Notes: generated from the letters alone by a model not told the origin. Positions 25,961 through 40,210 are shown, counted from the first letter of the stretch. The stretch: 64,000 nucleotides of DNA from Megamerina dolium (GCA_963854835.1 OY978525.1:104452417-104516416), one strand, 5' to 3'. Made by a program: numbers and translations.

Positions 25961-26801
<841 letters not shown>

Positions 26802-27101
26802 AAAGCCAAGCAGAACTAGAACCATGCCAAAGTCTCCTTAAAAGAGCCGTCCTTGATTACTTTAAATGGAGCAATTAAAAAAGAATATTGTGGAGATCTC
26901 TTAAAAGAGTCATTTTTGTGATTTTCAAAAATTCAATAAACTGCCCTGTGAGGAATGAAACGTGTGTCTTCCTAAATTGCACCATTGTGAGTAGGACCAA
27001 ATTTTTGACGAATCTCAAGTTGGCATTATACATGAAGTATTCGTATTGATTAGTATGTTTTACTATATGCAATTAAAATTTCAAACTTTAGGTTTAACCT
27101 A
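26802..27101. other. Non-coding spacer
   Basis: Contains a short internal similarity (CTTAAAAGAGCCGT near 26837 and CTTAAAAGAGTCAT near 26900). Nothing else is evident. Confidence 0.4.
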
Positions 27102-27452
27102 GTGGGTGCCGTAGCTGAGTGGTTAAAGCGTTGGCTTTATGATCTGTAGGACGTGTATTCAATTCCCGGGTGAAGCATAACAAAATTGAATGTCGAAAAG
27201 AAGTTCTTTCGAACGGTACCCAAAAATTGGCAATTTTTCTGACAATTACAATTTGCCAAAAATGATTCTTAAAAGAGCTCTGTTACAAAAGTTAAAGTGA
27301 TGTTACAAGGGTTTTGCCGTTCGTAACCGGCTTTTTTCAACAGGTCCCTTCTAATGCTGTCCAAATTTAACAAGCACAACAGTATTGGAAGAGAAGCTCG
27401 GTAGTATCACAATGGACCTTTCTGGCCTAAGTGTGTCCTCTCAGAGAGTGAA
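27102..27452 (+). mobile_element. tRNA-derived SINE, copy 6 (tail B)
   Basis: Plus-strand copy. The head is GTGCCGTAGCTGAGTGGTTA, with a B-box region TTCAATTCCCGGGTGA. The body contains TTCTTTCGAACGG. The 3' end is tail B (GTAGTATCACAATGGACC, then GTGTGTCCTCTCAGAGAG). Confidence 0.88.
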
Positions 27453-28237
27453 GTAGTCTAGCACCAGTGCAGAGGATTCCTAGTAGGATTCCCCTTAAGC
27501 ACAGGTCTTGTGCATTTTTTTTTGCACATCACATTATGAACGACGCACGATATATTTCCGACCAAATTTAATTGTGTCACATACAATTAGCTAGTCACGA
27601 CTCATGAACTGTACTTTCACTAAGTACTTCACTACTAGTGACATTGTAACTAGTCATTCAGATTTTCCACAAGGATACCATACTCACTTCTATTAGTCAA
27701 TAAATAAATAGTAATAGTTTGTAGGTAGCAAACATGTATTGAAAAGGCAATTTATTCAATAATTTATTTACCAATACTTGAAAAAAATTTACATTCACAT
27801 AGTCGTCAATAGCAGTTTTTATTATCTATACATATTCAACAGTAAATGTACATGTACAATAACAAAAAGATTGAACGAGTACATACGCGTGTGTATGTGT
27901 TAAATGTATATTTTTGTAAAGCATTTACAGTTATTTATTTGTAAGAATGTTAAAAACTAATTGACATTGTGCAAATACTTTTAAACTGCAATATAAATAC
28001 AATATATTAAATAAATTGATAAATATATATGACTAAAATAGGAAAAAAAAAAAATATAGGAAGATAAAAATATGTAGGTATCAAAAATGGGGAAAAAGAA
28101 ATTAAATGTCATCAAGTATTTATTTACCCACATACATTCAAATTCAATTAAGTATATACAATTTAAAAAATTACAATACTAAAGGCTAAAGGGTACTAAA
28201 TACATTATTATTACTTAATAAAACATTATTTAGGGCC
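27453..28237. other. AT-rich non-coding region
   Basis: No gene recognised. Confidence 0.4.
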
Positions 28238-28344
28238 ATTTTCACAGTAGCAAGTTAACTCATGAAATAGAGTTAACTAACATATTTTCCACTGAAAACT
28301 ATGAGTTAATTTGATTCTCTGAGTTAACTTGATACTGTGAAAAT
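28238..28344. mobile_element. Small MITE with 25 bp inverted termini
   Basis: The 25 bases at 28238-28262 (ATTTTCACAGTAGCAAG, then TTAACTCA) and 28320-28344 are inverted copies of each other with one visible mismatch. The whole element is about 107 bases and non-coding. The inner part also repeats AGTTAAC motifs. No clear target-site duplication is visible. Confidence 0.7.
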
Positions 28345-30716
28345 TTATATTTGTAGCAAAATGTAATTATGAATGAACCTGTTCATTTTAATTCTGTTTT
28401 CAGGAAATTCTTAAATTTTGATATAAATAAAAATAAAATATTTACAATTTTTTTCTTTGAAAAAGCATGGAATTGATAGCCAATTAAGACACTCCAAGAA
28501 AATGAGTTAATATACGAGTATAATTACAAAAGAATAGAAAATCACAAAAAGAACGGTTTAATGAAATCCAGCAGTGTCAGCACAGTGCTATGGTGGAACT
28601 ATCATTATAAAATAGCAGAACAAATTCAAAATATGGTATAAATTGAAAGTAATTCATACACATTAACTGCAGTCATCACTAACTTAGCCATATTGGGAAA
28701 CAATTTCAATGATAATATATAGTGATTCCCTTCCTCTGCACCAAACACAAGATTGGACAGGCTTGAGGAGTTGTCAACCTTCTGTTGAATTGATCACCTT
28801 TAAACATTGAATTATATAGATCGTTCTATCGAATCAAATAAAGATTTCAGACATTTCTCTAAATTTTATGTGTTTTTTTAATCTAATCCGAAGGCTCTTA
28901 AAAATCACCATGTATTTACTATACACTTTTACACTTTTTTGCTTTGTTTGCTCATGCAAACAAACTCGTGCTTTGCTCATGCCTTATATTCAATTTTAGG
29001 AAAATACGATCGATCGCTTCATTCAATATTTTCTCCATGAATATTTTTGAGATTTATTTTTATCAGAAATAATGTATACCCGTTTCATAACAAATTATTT
29101 AGCTCTTAAAAATGTATTAGATACTCAAAAAAAAAAAAAAAATTATAGTAAAATTACAATATATTTCTTTTATTTTATATATCAGTTGATTGGAATGAAT
29201 AGAGAACAAATGAATAAATGCTTTTTTTTATTGTTCATTTCACATTTTTATTTGAAATACTTTTTCATAAAATGCCATTACTTATAAACTCATAATATGT
29301 AAATTGATTGTAAAATAATAACAGAAAATAAATTGTAGTGCATATTTACAAGCAAATATAATATTTTGAAATATTTGTACAAATACCGGAAAGGCGCTAG
29401 ATATTGTTACTGGTTTTTTTTTTACTAACGATTGTGCTTTATTGAAAAATATTCGTAAAATGGTACAAAATAAAGAATATAATTCATAACTTTTAATAAA
29501 TAAAAAAATTAAAACATCTATTTGAAAATTTATTAAAAATTCTGACCAAAATCAAATGACAAGCAATAATAGTCGAAATAATTCGAACTATTGAAAAAAA
29601 AGTGTAATAGTATTGTACATATGTGGGAACAATGAATTGAATAAGAATGCGAATAATACCCAGTCAGAAGAGCATAACTGGAATGCATAAATGACAGTTA
29701 AAAGACAATTAAATGTCACTTAATTTATTGAGAGACATTTTAACTAGATATTCTCAAAAGAACTCGAATTTTATATGGTAGGTGGGAATGATTTTCGTTC
29801 GAATCAGCCAATTCTATAAATTCCGTGCACATAAGATGACAATATGCATTTAACATTGCATGCATTGCAATTTCACCCATTCATAAGTTCATCAGTTCGG
29901 TGATAAAAATATTTTCAGTATTTATAATTACTGCGACATTTGAATTTGACTTATACTATTCTTACTGGGTATGAATACCCAGCAACACAAAATATGTTTA
30001 CAATGTGAATTTTTTATCCATCTATTTTTTGCTATATTCATATATTATCATATTTCATTTGCAAATCGTTATAATTTATTTTTATTAAATGAAAAACAAC
30101 ATGGAACAAATGTAAAAATACCATTCAATTCTATAGTGAATTTAGTTTATATTCGTACATTCATATAGGTATTTTGTTGATATTCTATTTTTTTTTATAT
30201 TCATATGAATATTTATTGATATTTATTAGAAAAAGAGAAAGACAACAATTTTACTTTGTGGCATTTAACGAATTTTAAAATATTATACATTTCATTTGAA
30301 TTCTATGATATTATTATAGAATTGGATTGGTTGAAATAAACCAAATAAACCAAAAATTATATTATATTAACAGCAACAATATTCCTATTGTAATCAAGAT
30401 ATAATACTTTTTTGTGAACGACATGAATGAAAGATTTCATTCTGTGAATATTTCTTCTTGTAGTATTTTTAATTATTGCGGTGCTGTGGCTACGTTGCTA
30501 AATCAACAAAAAATACGGCACGTGGCAAATTGTATATAAACGAAACAAATATATAAATACATCGTATGAATGCAAATAACAATATAATTACAATGAACTA
30601 TAGGTATGCAGAAATATGAACAATTCCACAATAATACATAACTCCGGCAATGCAAATATTTTATATGCTCAAAAAAGTATTTCAAATCAACAAGAAACTT
30701 AAAAAACGCTGAATTG
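28345..30716. other. AT-rich non-coding region
   Basis: No gene recognised. Confidence 0.4.
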
Positions 30717-32108
30717 GAGGAATTACTCACTGAAGATTGGGAGTAATTGGAAGGAAATGGGGTCTCCAACCAAAACATACTTACTGGATGTACGTCCAGC
30801 GGTTGTACGTCCAATTTTATCGTATGGCTCGGTTGTTTGGAGGAAAGCTCTGAATAAGGCCTACACCATTAATAAACTTGACAGTATACAAAGGTCAGTA
30901 TGGCTACGGCAGTCGGAGCTCTTAAGTCGTGTCCCGGGGATGTTCTTAATGTTCTGACACACATGCTTCCTATTGATCTACACATTAAGAAAACGACAAC
31001 CATGACCGCACTGAGGCTAAATGAAGCGGGTCACTGGAAGGAGAGAACCTACGGCCATGGATGCATACTAACAAGAGACACGCAATATACGTCTGACAAG
31101 ACCGATTACATCATTCCGAAGATGAATTTCAATAAGAATTTTACAGTAGTCGACACCAGAACCTACACGGACGACTCCAAAATGGATTGTGGTGTCGGGG
31201 CATGAATATATTCCGAAAGAATGAATGCGGACAAGTCTGTGCGCCTCGGTAATCTGTCTAGCGTATTTCAGACGAAAGTGTTTGCTATTGGGGAAGCTTG
31301 TAGGATATTAATCGCAGAATTCAGATTCAAGCAAACATAGCTATACTATTGGAACGCCAAGCTGCAATTCAGGCCTTGAATCCAGCGGTCACAATCTCCT
31401 TCCTAGTGAAACAAAGCAGAAGGAGTTTCAATACACTCAGCGGAAGGCACAACGTTTCACTGAACTGGGTTCCGGGACACCAGAACATAGAAGGAAACGA
31501 AAGAGCCGATGAACTGGCAAGAAGCGGATCTGCCATACAAGAGCCTCTTGCAGAACCGGTCTTCATACCGCTGAGTGTGGCTAAAAAAGCTATCAATATA
31601 AAATATCTATAAATAGCTGATTGCAGGTGGAAAAGTCTCACAAAGTGTAAGACTAGTAGGTCACTATGGTCTAGATACAATCCTAAAATAACAACACTAC
31701 TGAGAAACAGGAACCGAAGAGTGGTTCTAGACTGACGGCAGTCATTATTGCCTTCTGACTCATGGGAGAACAGGCGGCCAAAATGGGGATGTCCCACAAC
31801 GATTTCTGTCACAGTTGTAACCAAGTGGAAGAAAAGGAAAGGGTCTTCCACTTCCTTTGTAAATGCTCTGCCCTTTGGAAGCAGAGAATAAACACCCTAG
31901 GTAAACCACGCTTCAATAAAATCTAGGAGTTGGCGGAGAAGGGCATCAGCGACCTCATAAAGTTTCAAAGCAGTACGAACTGGATCTGACCATGCTGCCA
32001 CACAAAGAACCTAACGAAAAGTTGGAAGCTAGAATGTGATAACAAAACAGTGCGTAAGCGCTATTTGATCTTATGGATGAGTCATCACTTCAACCAACCA
32101 ACCAACTA
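30717..32108 (+). mobile_element. LINE remnant: RT C-terminal region plus RNase H domain
   Basis: Plus-strand remains of a non-LTR element that carries RNase H. The order is: RT-thumb type LLDVRPAVVRPILSYGSVVW (30781 on), a frameshift near 30897, LTHMLPIDLHIKK and ALRLNEAGHW, RNase H TYTDDSKMDCGVG (near 31150) and stop, AIGEACRIL, ALNPAVTISF, the conserved NWVPGHQNIEGNERADELAR (31466-31525), then a C-terminal finger HNDFCHSCNQVEEKERVFHF (from about 31796, in a shifted frame). The third RNase H acidic position (normally in an SDSQAA-like motif) reads ERQAA. Many breaks make it dead. The 3' end is probably at the CAACCAACCAACCAAC run near 32092-32108. The clade (I/Loa-like) is uncertain. Confidence 0.8.
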
Positions 32109-32139
32109 TGAGCTGATAAAATCGTTTGAAACTATTGCT

Positions 32140-32532
32140 GGGGATGTTTAACGGCGGCAACTAATGTATTTGAAGCAAGCTATAGAAGAAAAATGACCAG
32201 AATGGCTTAATAGACACACCAAGTGAATTTTTAGAGATGATAACTTCAGATTGCATGTTGCACAAGTTAAAAAAACATATTTACATGTGCACAACTGGGT
32301 AGTGCTAACCCATCAACCATATTCGTCAGACATAACTCCTTCAGATTACCACTTATTCCAGGCGATGCAGTCAGATCTTACGAGAGAGCACTTGACCTCT
32401 TACGAAAGCATTAAGATTTGAACTGATAATTGGATCGCCTTTAAGGATCAGGGGTTCCACAGGCAAAAAATCTGTAATTTAAATATAAAATGGGCATGAG
32501 TTGCAGCTACAGATGAAGTATACTTTCAATAA
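32140..32532 (+). mobile_element. mariner transposase remnant (C-terminal half)
   Basis: Plus-strand translation matches the second half of mariner transposases: QLMYLKQAIEEK, stop, PEWLNRHTK, stop, DNFRLHVAQVKKTYL (from DNARPH), VLTHQPYSSDITPSDYHLFQ (the YSPDLAPSDYHLF region, carrying the third D), LTSYESIK, and VAATDEVYFQ ending at TAA 32530-32532. Several stops interrupt it. It lies directly after the LINE remnant. TIRs are not identified. Confidence 0.82.
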
Positions 32533-34364
32533 ATAATTATTTCTTTTCGCAAAAAAATGACGGAGTCATACTCACACACCCAATAGATAACCACAAAAGC
32601 CTATGGAAACAAGCAGTAGGTAAGAGATTCGATTTTGTGAAAAAAATACAAACTTGTCGTGAATATTTTCATGGTATGATTTCTTAGGATTTTTAATGTG
32701 GTCGGCCTTGCTCAAAAACCAATACTTTATGCAGCATCTAAAATCACAATTTATAACTAATTTGCAAGATTATTTTAGTGATGAATTACATGAAGGAAAT
32801 ACAGATTTTCATGTTTATTTATTACACAAGCTTAATACATATTTACCAATCAGATACATTTGTAGTAAAAATGTGACTGTATAGGAGTTTGCTTAGTGCT
32901 GAAATTATTTCCCTTCACTTACCAACAATTCAATTGTTTCATAAATATATAATTGAAATATCAACATTTACTAAATTCAACAAAATCTCGACTCAGATCC
33001 TTATATGAATATCGTGTGAATAGTTTGTAAAATATACTATATATTGGTATAGTGTGAGTATGCTGCCCAAATAAATGTCAAATATATAAATTGTATGCTT
33101 GAAGGCATCAGAAGTAAAGGCAAATAAATTCGAATAAAATAAAAAATAAAAAATGATGAAAGAAAAATTTATCGTAACTGGCATTTTTTTTACTTCACCA
33201 TCGAATTGCTCTGTAACCGTTGATTTGATTCTTCTTTGGTTGTTACATCTATTGAACTGTTTGTGATATTTTACTACTTTATCCACATATATTAAAGATA
33301 TATTTTAACTAAGTAGTAAAGTCAAGCCCACATGTTTCTATTTCAATGTAAAAAAAATAATTAAAAATTATGAAATTAATTAAATTGCTACAAGTAACGA
33401 AGAAAAAGTAAAACAAAAAGGAGAGAAAACATGATCTAGAAAAATTTTGAGATAAAGTCTAGCTTGTTGTCTTGTTACTTGTGCTTTTTCGCAGCAGGCA
33501 GCTGAGAGGGTGCGAGTAACTCTCGTTACTCCTGTTCTAAAACCAAATATTCTCGTTTTACTATTAAAAGTGTTTGTTTGCTTCTTGTCGTTTGTCACGT
33601 TACCGTCTTTTTTTTTTTGTGCTGATTTTTATAATTTTATTTTATTTTTTATTTTTGGTTAAACATCAAAGCATCCGAAATTTGTTGGTTTTGATGCGGC
33701 GGTTGACTTTGTTTTCCTTTTTTTTTTGTATATTTGTTTTTATTTCATTTTATTTTAACCATCAGCTTTCTTTTGACTGGCTATGTTTTATCGATGCCTT
33801 TTACAAAAAAAAAATTTTACTTATATATTTTATTTGATATTTATAATATTGATTTCAATGTATGTATACATTAAGTATACATTATGGGAAGTACCTACAT
33901 AAAATTGGGTGTCCGTTAAAGTTTTAATTCTTGTGATAGGTTTTAGGAAAATTTAAATTTTTGATGAAATATTTTGAACACCATTAAATGTTCAACAATA
34001 TCTTCCATTAATTTTAAATTTTAAGTTTTTGGTGATTTCGTTGTAATTAAAGTACTTTTGAGGGCATATGCTAATAGACTAGGACACTTTATAAAAAGTT
34101 TTTAAAACTTCACAGAAGATTTGAAACTTTATCATGTATAAAGAAGTGGGAGAAAAATTATTTTGAAAATTAAAAATCCGAAAAAGCACTCAAACAGAAG
34201 TGAAGCATAGATTTTTATGTGCATTCGGTGTCTCACCCTCCATAGCCAAGAATTAAAGTACTTGAAAAATCTCAAAAATTCTCATTTCTCCAGTCTGTTG
34301 GCATTTTTTTTGTAAAAATTTCGATGCAGAACTTATTTATTTATATCTTTCCATTATTAGAGAG
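32533..34364. other. AT-rich non-coding region
   Basis: No gene recognised. T-rich tracts occur at 33608-33760. Confidence 0.4.
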
Positions 34365-34600
34365 AACGGAAGAACACGGTCCAGCTAAGAAGGTGTTATA
34401 TTCGGAACCCGCTGGAGGACGACGTAGAAGAGGAAGACCTAACCTCCGGTGGAAAGTCCAAGTACTGGAGAACCTGACGGCGCTTGGAATTTCTAACTGG
34501 CTCCAGCTAGCGAAGAACAGAGGTGGCTGGCGAAGCATGTTATATTCGGCCTAAATCGATATTCAGTTGTTATGGCCACATAAGTAAGTAAGTAAGTATT
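34365..34600 (+). mobile_element. LINE 3' end fragment with (GTAA)n tail
   Basis: Plus-strand frame containing PAKKVLYSEPAGGRRRRGRP, NLRWKVQVLENLTALGISNW and LQLAKNRGGWRSM, ending at the stop near 34554. A short 3' UTR (GTTATGGCCACATAA) runs into GTAAGTAAGTAAGTA. This is the C-terminal tail of an RTE/CR1-like LINE protein. A second piece of the same family lies at 37457-37925 on the other strand, with a nearly identical 3' end. Confidence 0.8.
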
Positions 34601-35176
34601 ATTAGACATCATTTACCTAAACGAAAAGTTTGAAATCTAAATTTTAAAATAAAATATTCTACTTATTCATTCTTCTTTTATGTTTCTGTATGAATGATTT
34701 AAGTTCACACTAGTAAAGGTCGAATTTCTCCAAACTAAAACTGAATTCATGAACATCAGTAGTGATACAGCTACTTTTGGTGTTTCTTTATCATTATGCA
34801 TAATTGGATTTTAATAGATTAAAAAAAAAAAAATTAATAAAAACAAGAGAAGTATGTACAAAATGTACCAACTGAAGTTCGCGTAAATATCAGATGTAGT
34901 AAAATTATTTTTCTAATAGATGGCTTTAGTAATCTGTATCTCGCGTTGTATAAGTGTGATCGGGTTACGATAGATGGCGTTAGAAAGACTGGATTTCGTA
35001 CTAAATTAACTTTTCAGGCAGTTTTATAATTGCTTGACTCAGTATTGGTTGAGCAAGCGTCAAATTTTAATGCTAAAATAGTGGATTTATTTTTACTATA
35101 ATTTATATAATTTCTCATAAATTTAATTGTAGGAAATAATTTAAAATTTATATTTTTCCTACTGTATGGTTATTAA

Positions 35177-35177
35177 G

Positions 35178-35218
<41 letters not shown>

Positions 35219-35219
35219 G
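35177..35219. repeat. (GTT)n microsatellite
   Basis: About fourteen consecutive TTG/GTT units. Confidence 0.95.
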
Positions 35220-35638
35220 ATGTTGGTGGTGATTATGAAACTATCCATAAATCGTAACGTGACCTACATTAAGTTTTAATTAATTATTACAAGTTATATG
35301 AGCAAGCAATATACAGACAGTAATACTACTTTTTGATGCCCAGAAAATAAATAACGAAATACAAATGGGAAAAAAATCAAATAAAAAAAATCCCAAATAT
35401 TATTGCATGTTGTGATTTTGAGTCGTATTTCATGTTTTTCTCAGCATTTATATATTTTTATTTTTGGTTTTCTTCTATTTTTTTTACTTATTGGTTTCGT
35501 CTTGCATTTGTTCGTTTATTTTAGTGGTATCCTTTTGTGAAGAAATTATTTTCCGGATACATGCGATTAGCTTTGCCGCAATTTAAGATTATTTCGTCTC
35601 ACATTAGCACCACCGGATTTCATGTTGTGTATATGTGT

Positions 35639-35658
35639 TTGTGTGTGTGTGTGTGTGT
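35639..35658. repeat. (TG)n microsatellite
   Basis: Ten or so TG units. Confidence 0.92.
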
Positions 35659-37221
35659 TTATAAGTTCCCTTCTGTACATATCGCTCTCTTTTTCTCTCT
35701 GTCTCATTGTTGCTTTGTTCATTTGGATTCTTTCGTATACTACATACTAGTCGTACAAACAAATTTCCTGACCAAAGCCACTGAGCGTGCAACAAGTTAA
35801 TTAAACTTAATGATGTTAAGTAAATATTTATGATCCGCTACAATTTTACTACAACAATTGGTGCTAATTAAGTTGAACTATTCTGATTGCTAATGATTTA
35901 CTTATTCATGTAGTATGAATATCTATATACAGCTCGTATGTATTTACAGCATGAATGATTTTTTATATTGCATGTCCAATTGGCTTAAATAAAATCCTGC
36001 GTTGGGTTATTTTATTTTACTTTTTTTTTTTTTTTTTTGAACTCCTTGTAGTGTGTTTTTATTTCTCTTGGGGGTTTTCTGAATAGCATGTGCATGTATC
36101 GTTATCAAAAATATTTACCTACTGATTATGATAATGTTGTACACAATACTTATGTGCAAATAGGTCAGTTTAGCTTTTGTTACACTTTTCTAATATTAAT
36201 GTTAATGCTAAACAACAACAAAGATTTCATAAATTATTAATATCAGATATGAGGTTTTCTTGTTTATTTATTGACTGTCATATACTTACTTTTACGAAAA
36301 TATAAAGAGACACCTTTTCAACTACATCCCATATATGTATTGCATGTTTGGCTATTACAAATAAAATTTTATTGTGATTGACTTTGGATTATTTCGACAG
36401 TTAGTTGAAAATCTCAATTGCCAACAAGTTCTACAGAAGGTTGTGTTATGTCCAAAAACTGGACCTGGCAACAGTTAGTTACTTAATTCGAAATTCAACA
36501 CCCTACTGCTGGATTTCTAACTTATACAACAGCAAATGAACAAGTGAACGGAAGGCAGAATATATGTTCTAGTTGGCGAACATATCAAAGTATGCGGCAA
36601 AAGTAAAGTAAGAATGACCTAAGCCTCTTCCAAAACTTAATAGAGGAGAGTTCGGAACTCGAAAGTCCAATAACTACTAGATATAGGGTCGCCTAAATCG
36701 ATTTCTGCAGGAGTTTCCGTGGTGAGAGTAAGTAAGAAATTGTGAAAAGACTTTGCGGTTACTCTCCGAGTTTTCACAAAAGTCTTTGATGAAGAAAAAT
36801 ACATTCGCGAGACTTCCCTCAATGGATAATAGGGTTTTTCGAGGGTGGGACTTATTAGTATTTCAACTTCTGTCAGGCTTCAGTCACTGATCAGCTGAAA
36901 GACTCATATTCAATGAGTCAATAGTTCACTTTTATAACTTAATATATTCCAATAACTTTTCGTAAATTATATATATGGTATACTTCTGTTCGAACATTTC
37001 ATTATCTCACTAGTTATCTGTTAAAAATAATAGAAATTTATTAAGCTTAAACACTACCATTTGATTGCACCTGAATGTCGACTCAAGTTAAATTAATTTT
37101 TGCTAATTGTTGGATGTAATGAAAACGCAAAGATTCGAAACTGCCTGCTAGCCCAGTAATGCTGGAAATCTTTGTAAATAAATTTCTCGCCGTTTACCTT
37201 GAAATTTAGTTGCACATTTAC

Positions 37222-37456
37222 ATATTGGCCTTCTGAGTCACAGATCGTCACTCGCAGGTTCAATCCCCGTTTGAGATATCAACTTTAATATCGAAAAGAA
37301 TTTTATTTCTAAGAGTACTCACCTGCTGGTAAGAAATTGGCAATAGCAATTTGTTATAAAAATACTTCTAAAAGAACTCTCTGAGAAAGTTCAATGTGAC
37401 AAAGATTCTGCCATTCAAGATTGTCTAACATAAGTAGGTCCGTTCTAATACTGTCC
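37222..37456 (+). mobile_element. tRNA-derived SINE, copy 7 (5' and 3' truncated)
   Basis: Plus-strand copy lacking the A-box end. It starts at TATTGGCCTTCTGAGTCACAG, with CAGGTTCAATCCCCGTTTGA as the B-box region and a diverged body, ending TCTAATACTGTCCA at about 37456. It abuts the LINE fragment that follows. Confidence 0.75.
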
Positions 37457-37925
37457 ATGCACTTCGTTCTTTATGTGGCCATAACAACCGAATATCGATT
37501 TAGACCGAATATAACATGCTTCGCCAGTCATCTCTGTTCTTCGCTAGCTGGCGCCAGTTAGAAATTCCAAGCACCTTCAGGTTCTCCAGTACTTGGTCAT
37601 TCCACATACTATGTCAATATCAGCATACAGCTCATACAGCTCAAGGTTGTACCTTATTCGGTACTCGCCACCAACGCAAATAGGTTCAAAGATCTTGCGT
37701 AAAACTTTTCTCTCGAAAACTCCAAACATTCGCTCATTCGAGGTGCAAATTGTCCAGGCTTCAGCGCCATATGTAAGGACAGGCATGATGAGAGACTTGT
37801 AGAGTGTAGTTTTCGTTCTTCGAGAGAGCTCTCGACTTCTCAATTGCTTACTTAGCCCAAAGTAGCACCTGTTTGCAAGAGTGTTCGCTCGCAATATCTC
37901 CAGACTGACGTCATTACTGCAGCAG
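37457..37925 (-). mobile_element. LINE 3' fragment with internal deletion
   Basis: Minus-strand translation: NDVSLEILRANTLANRCYFG, KQLRSRELSRRTKTTLYKSL, MPVLTYGAEAW, RMFGVFERKVLRKIFEPICV, EYRIRYNLELYELYADIDIV, then an abrupt jump near 37605 to nucleotide sequence matching 34451 onwards (AAGTACTGGAGAACCTGA in minus orientation). It ends with the same GTTATGGCCACATAA 3' end as the fragment at 34365. The RLRW...GRP segment present in that copy is missing, so about 150 bases were lost. The family is an RTE/CR1-like LINE. Confidence 0.8.
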
Positions 37926-39451
37926 AAGACTTATTCCATGCTAGTTGGCGCAAATTGTGGGGTCTCCTTATTTATGTACGAGATAGAGAACACTGAGCCT
38001 TCAATACTCAGGCATGCTTTCATCTGACCATATTCTGCTTATGAGCTGGTGCATGCAGGCGAGCAGTGCCTACAAGTGCCACATATTTAGTATTTTGTAT
38101 ACAATACACGAATTTATTGGGAAATTGTATGGAAGATTACCTCGGGATTGTATTACCGATTTCCAAACAATAAAAGCTCTTGCAAATGACACTTCTTAAG
38201 CAATATATTGAAATTTACTTGAACTAAATTACACGCTGAGGCTGTCTGACATCGTTGGGAGATTTTATAGCGAAGGTTGTAGATCTGATCGAGTAAAAAC
38301 AAACCTGCATACTTTTAATTTGGAGAGCACCCACAAAATCATGACTTACGATTAAGAAACCGGTTTGGCTTTGGCTACCTTCCATACTTTGACACTTTGT
38401 CAAATAAACACCGTGTTACTCGTTGTAACATGCAAATGAAAAGATGTACCTTTAATAGATGGCGTTGATTTTATATTAAAAATCAGCAAATATTATCACT
38501 CTTTATCACTCATATGTCAATGAACCATATTTGCATAAGTCCGTTTACATACTAACTGCTAATTCTATTTATTTAACCTAATATAATAGGTATGAAATTT
38601 TATATTTGCAAATATCAGAAATCCAAAAAAAAAAAAAAAACAAAAAAAAAAAGAACAAAATAATTGAAGGTAAAAAGAAAATTTTTTGCTGTTCATTTAT
38701 GGCAGAAATAATACAAAAATTGTTCAACAAAATGTTTACAACATTTGGGAATAAACCAAACAAAAAAAAAAAAGAGAATAAAGCAACACACGCATTTTCT
38801 ATTCAACAAGCACATATGGATGATGGTACGTACATATGCGTATGTAGGCATGTACACTGTGAAGCCCCCAAAAGGTAAGCCACTAAAGCGGAAACGGAAG
38901 CGGATTGCTGTTGCCTACATTGATTTTTGCTTTCATATGATTTTGCTTGTTTTTCACGTTTCACCATTACAATTGGTAGTGCTCATACGCCTTCACACGC
39001 ACATTTTCCTAACGACTGTTGTCATGCTCATGGAATGAATTTGTACGACTTCATCCAGTAAAGGCATGTTTAAATATTTACCAAACGTGTCAAAATCGAG
39101 TAAACGCCACGCTTGAGTACAATTTGGTATTTTTTTTTTTTTGCTCTTTTCAACCCATCATTCAAAGCATCCTTGCATCGTATGCGATTGTACCATCATT
39201 ACATGTACTTTTTAATCAATGTGCGTGTACGTATTGTATGCGTATAATATCTGTTGGATTTATCTATGGATGTATTGTGTATTTGTTCTTGAAAAATTAT
39301 TGCGTTCGCGAATATGATTTCGTTGTAACAGCAACGGAACCGTTTTCAAACTCTATTCCGCCAAGGATTCAATAAAATCTTTCTCAAATCAGCTCAACAA
39401 TGTTCTAACGTACAAAATGACAGTGATGGACAAATTGATGATTGTGTTGGA

Positions 39452-39473
39452 GTGTGTGTGTGTGTGTGTGTGT
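39452..39473. repeat. (TG)n microsatellite
   Basis: Eleven TG units. Confidence 0.92.
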
Positions 39474-40183
39474 ATGTGTTTGTCTTTTTGTATGTGTAGC
39501 ATGTTTATGGTAAATCAGAGCAAAGCCCCATCTGACAAATGACAATATTTGCAGTCATTGTGTTTCATTGTTCGTTTTTTTTTCTCTCTATTTTTGATCT
39601 ACAATTTTTGACCACATTTACAACGGAAATGGCCAATTCTAGGATTTGTTTGATATCAGTTTTTTTTCTACTTCTTTTCATTCCATGTTCTCTATGATTT
39701 GTTAGATATATCGATTAAAAAATATGCCCACTAGATATTAATTCTGAAAACTTTGTCCATTGACGTAGTTGTATGTGTAAATGTAGGACTCGACTTCTTT
39801 GAAAATATTTGTCAAAATGAAATTGGCTTCTTGCACGATATTTTTTTAAATATCTGTAATTATTGCCATAATTTTACTGTCGCACTTAATCATCATCATT
39901 ACAAATGTATTTAAAGTTGTTGCATCGATATTAAAGCTATTAAAAAGCGAAAAAAATGTTTATAAATTCAATAATCTTCTCATAAATTCATACGAAAGAT
40001 ATTTAAGCTTTTTATTTTTTATTTTCAATATTTTTTTATTTTACTCTTGCGTATTCGTATGCGTATTATTGTTACTGCTACTGCTTATGATGTTGTGGTC
40101 AATATTTTATTTTATTTTATATATACCAACACATGTTATTTACAGCAAAAAAAAAATAAAAATAAAAAAAAAATAACACAGAG

Positions 40184-40210
40184 AATAATAATAATAATAA
40201 TAATAATAAT
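40184..40210. repeat. (AAT)n microsatellite
   Basis: Nine AAT units. Confidence 0.92.

Larger units (their letters stand above)
34601..37221. other. AT-rich non-coding region with simple repeats
   Basis: Holds a GTT array (35177-35219) and a TG array (35639-35658). No gene recognised. Confidence 0.4.

Noticed and set aside
27102..27180. Possible tRNA gene from A- and B-box-like sequence
   Set aside because: It is the head of a SINE copy with the family body attached; no proper cloverleaf.
31369..31851. 160-codon minus-strand frame
   Set aside because: Antisense to the LINE RNase H region on the plus strand.
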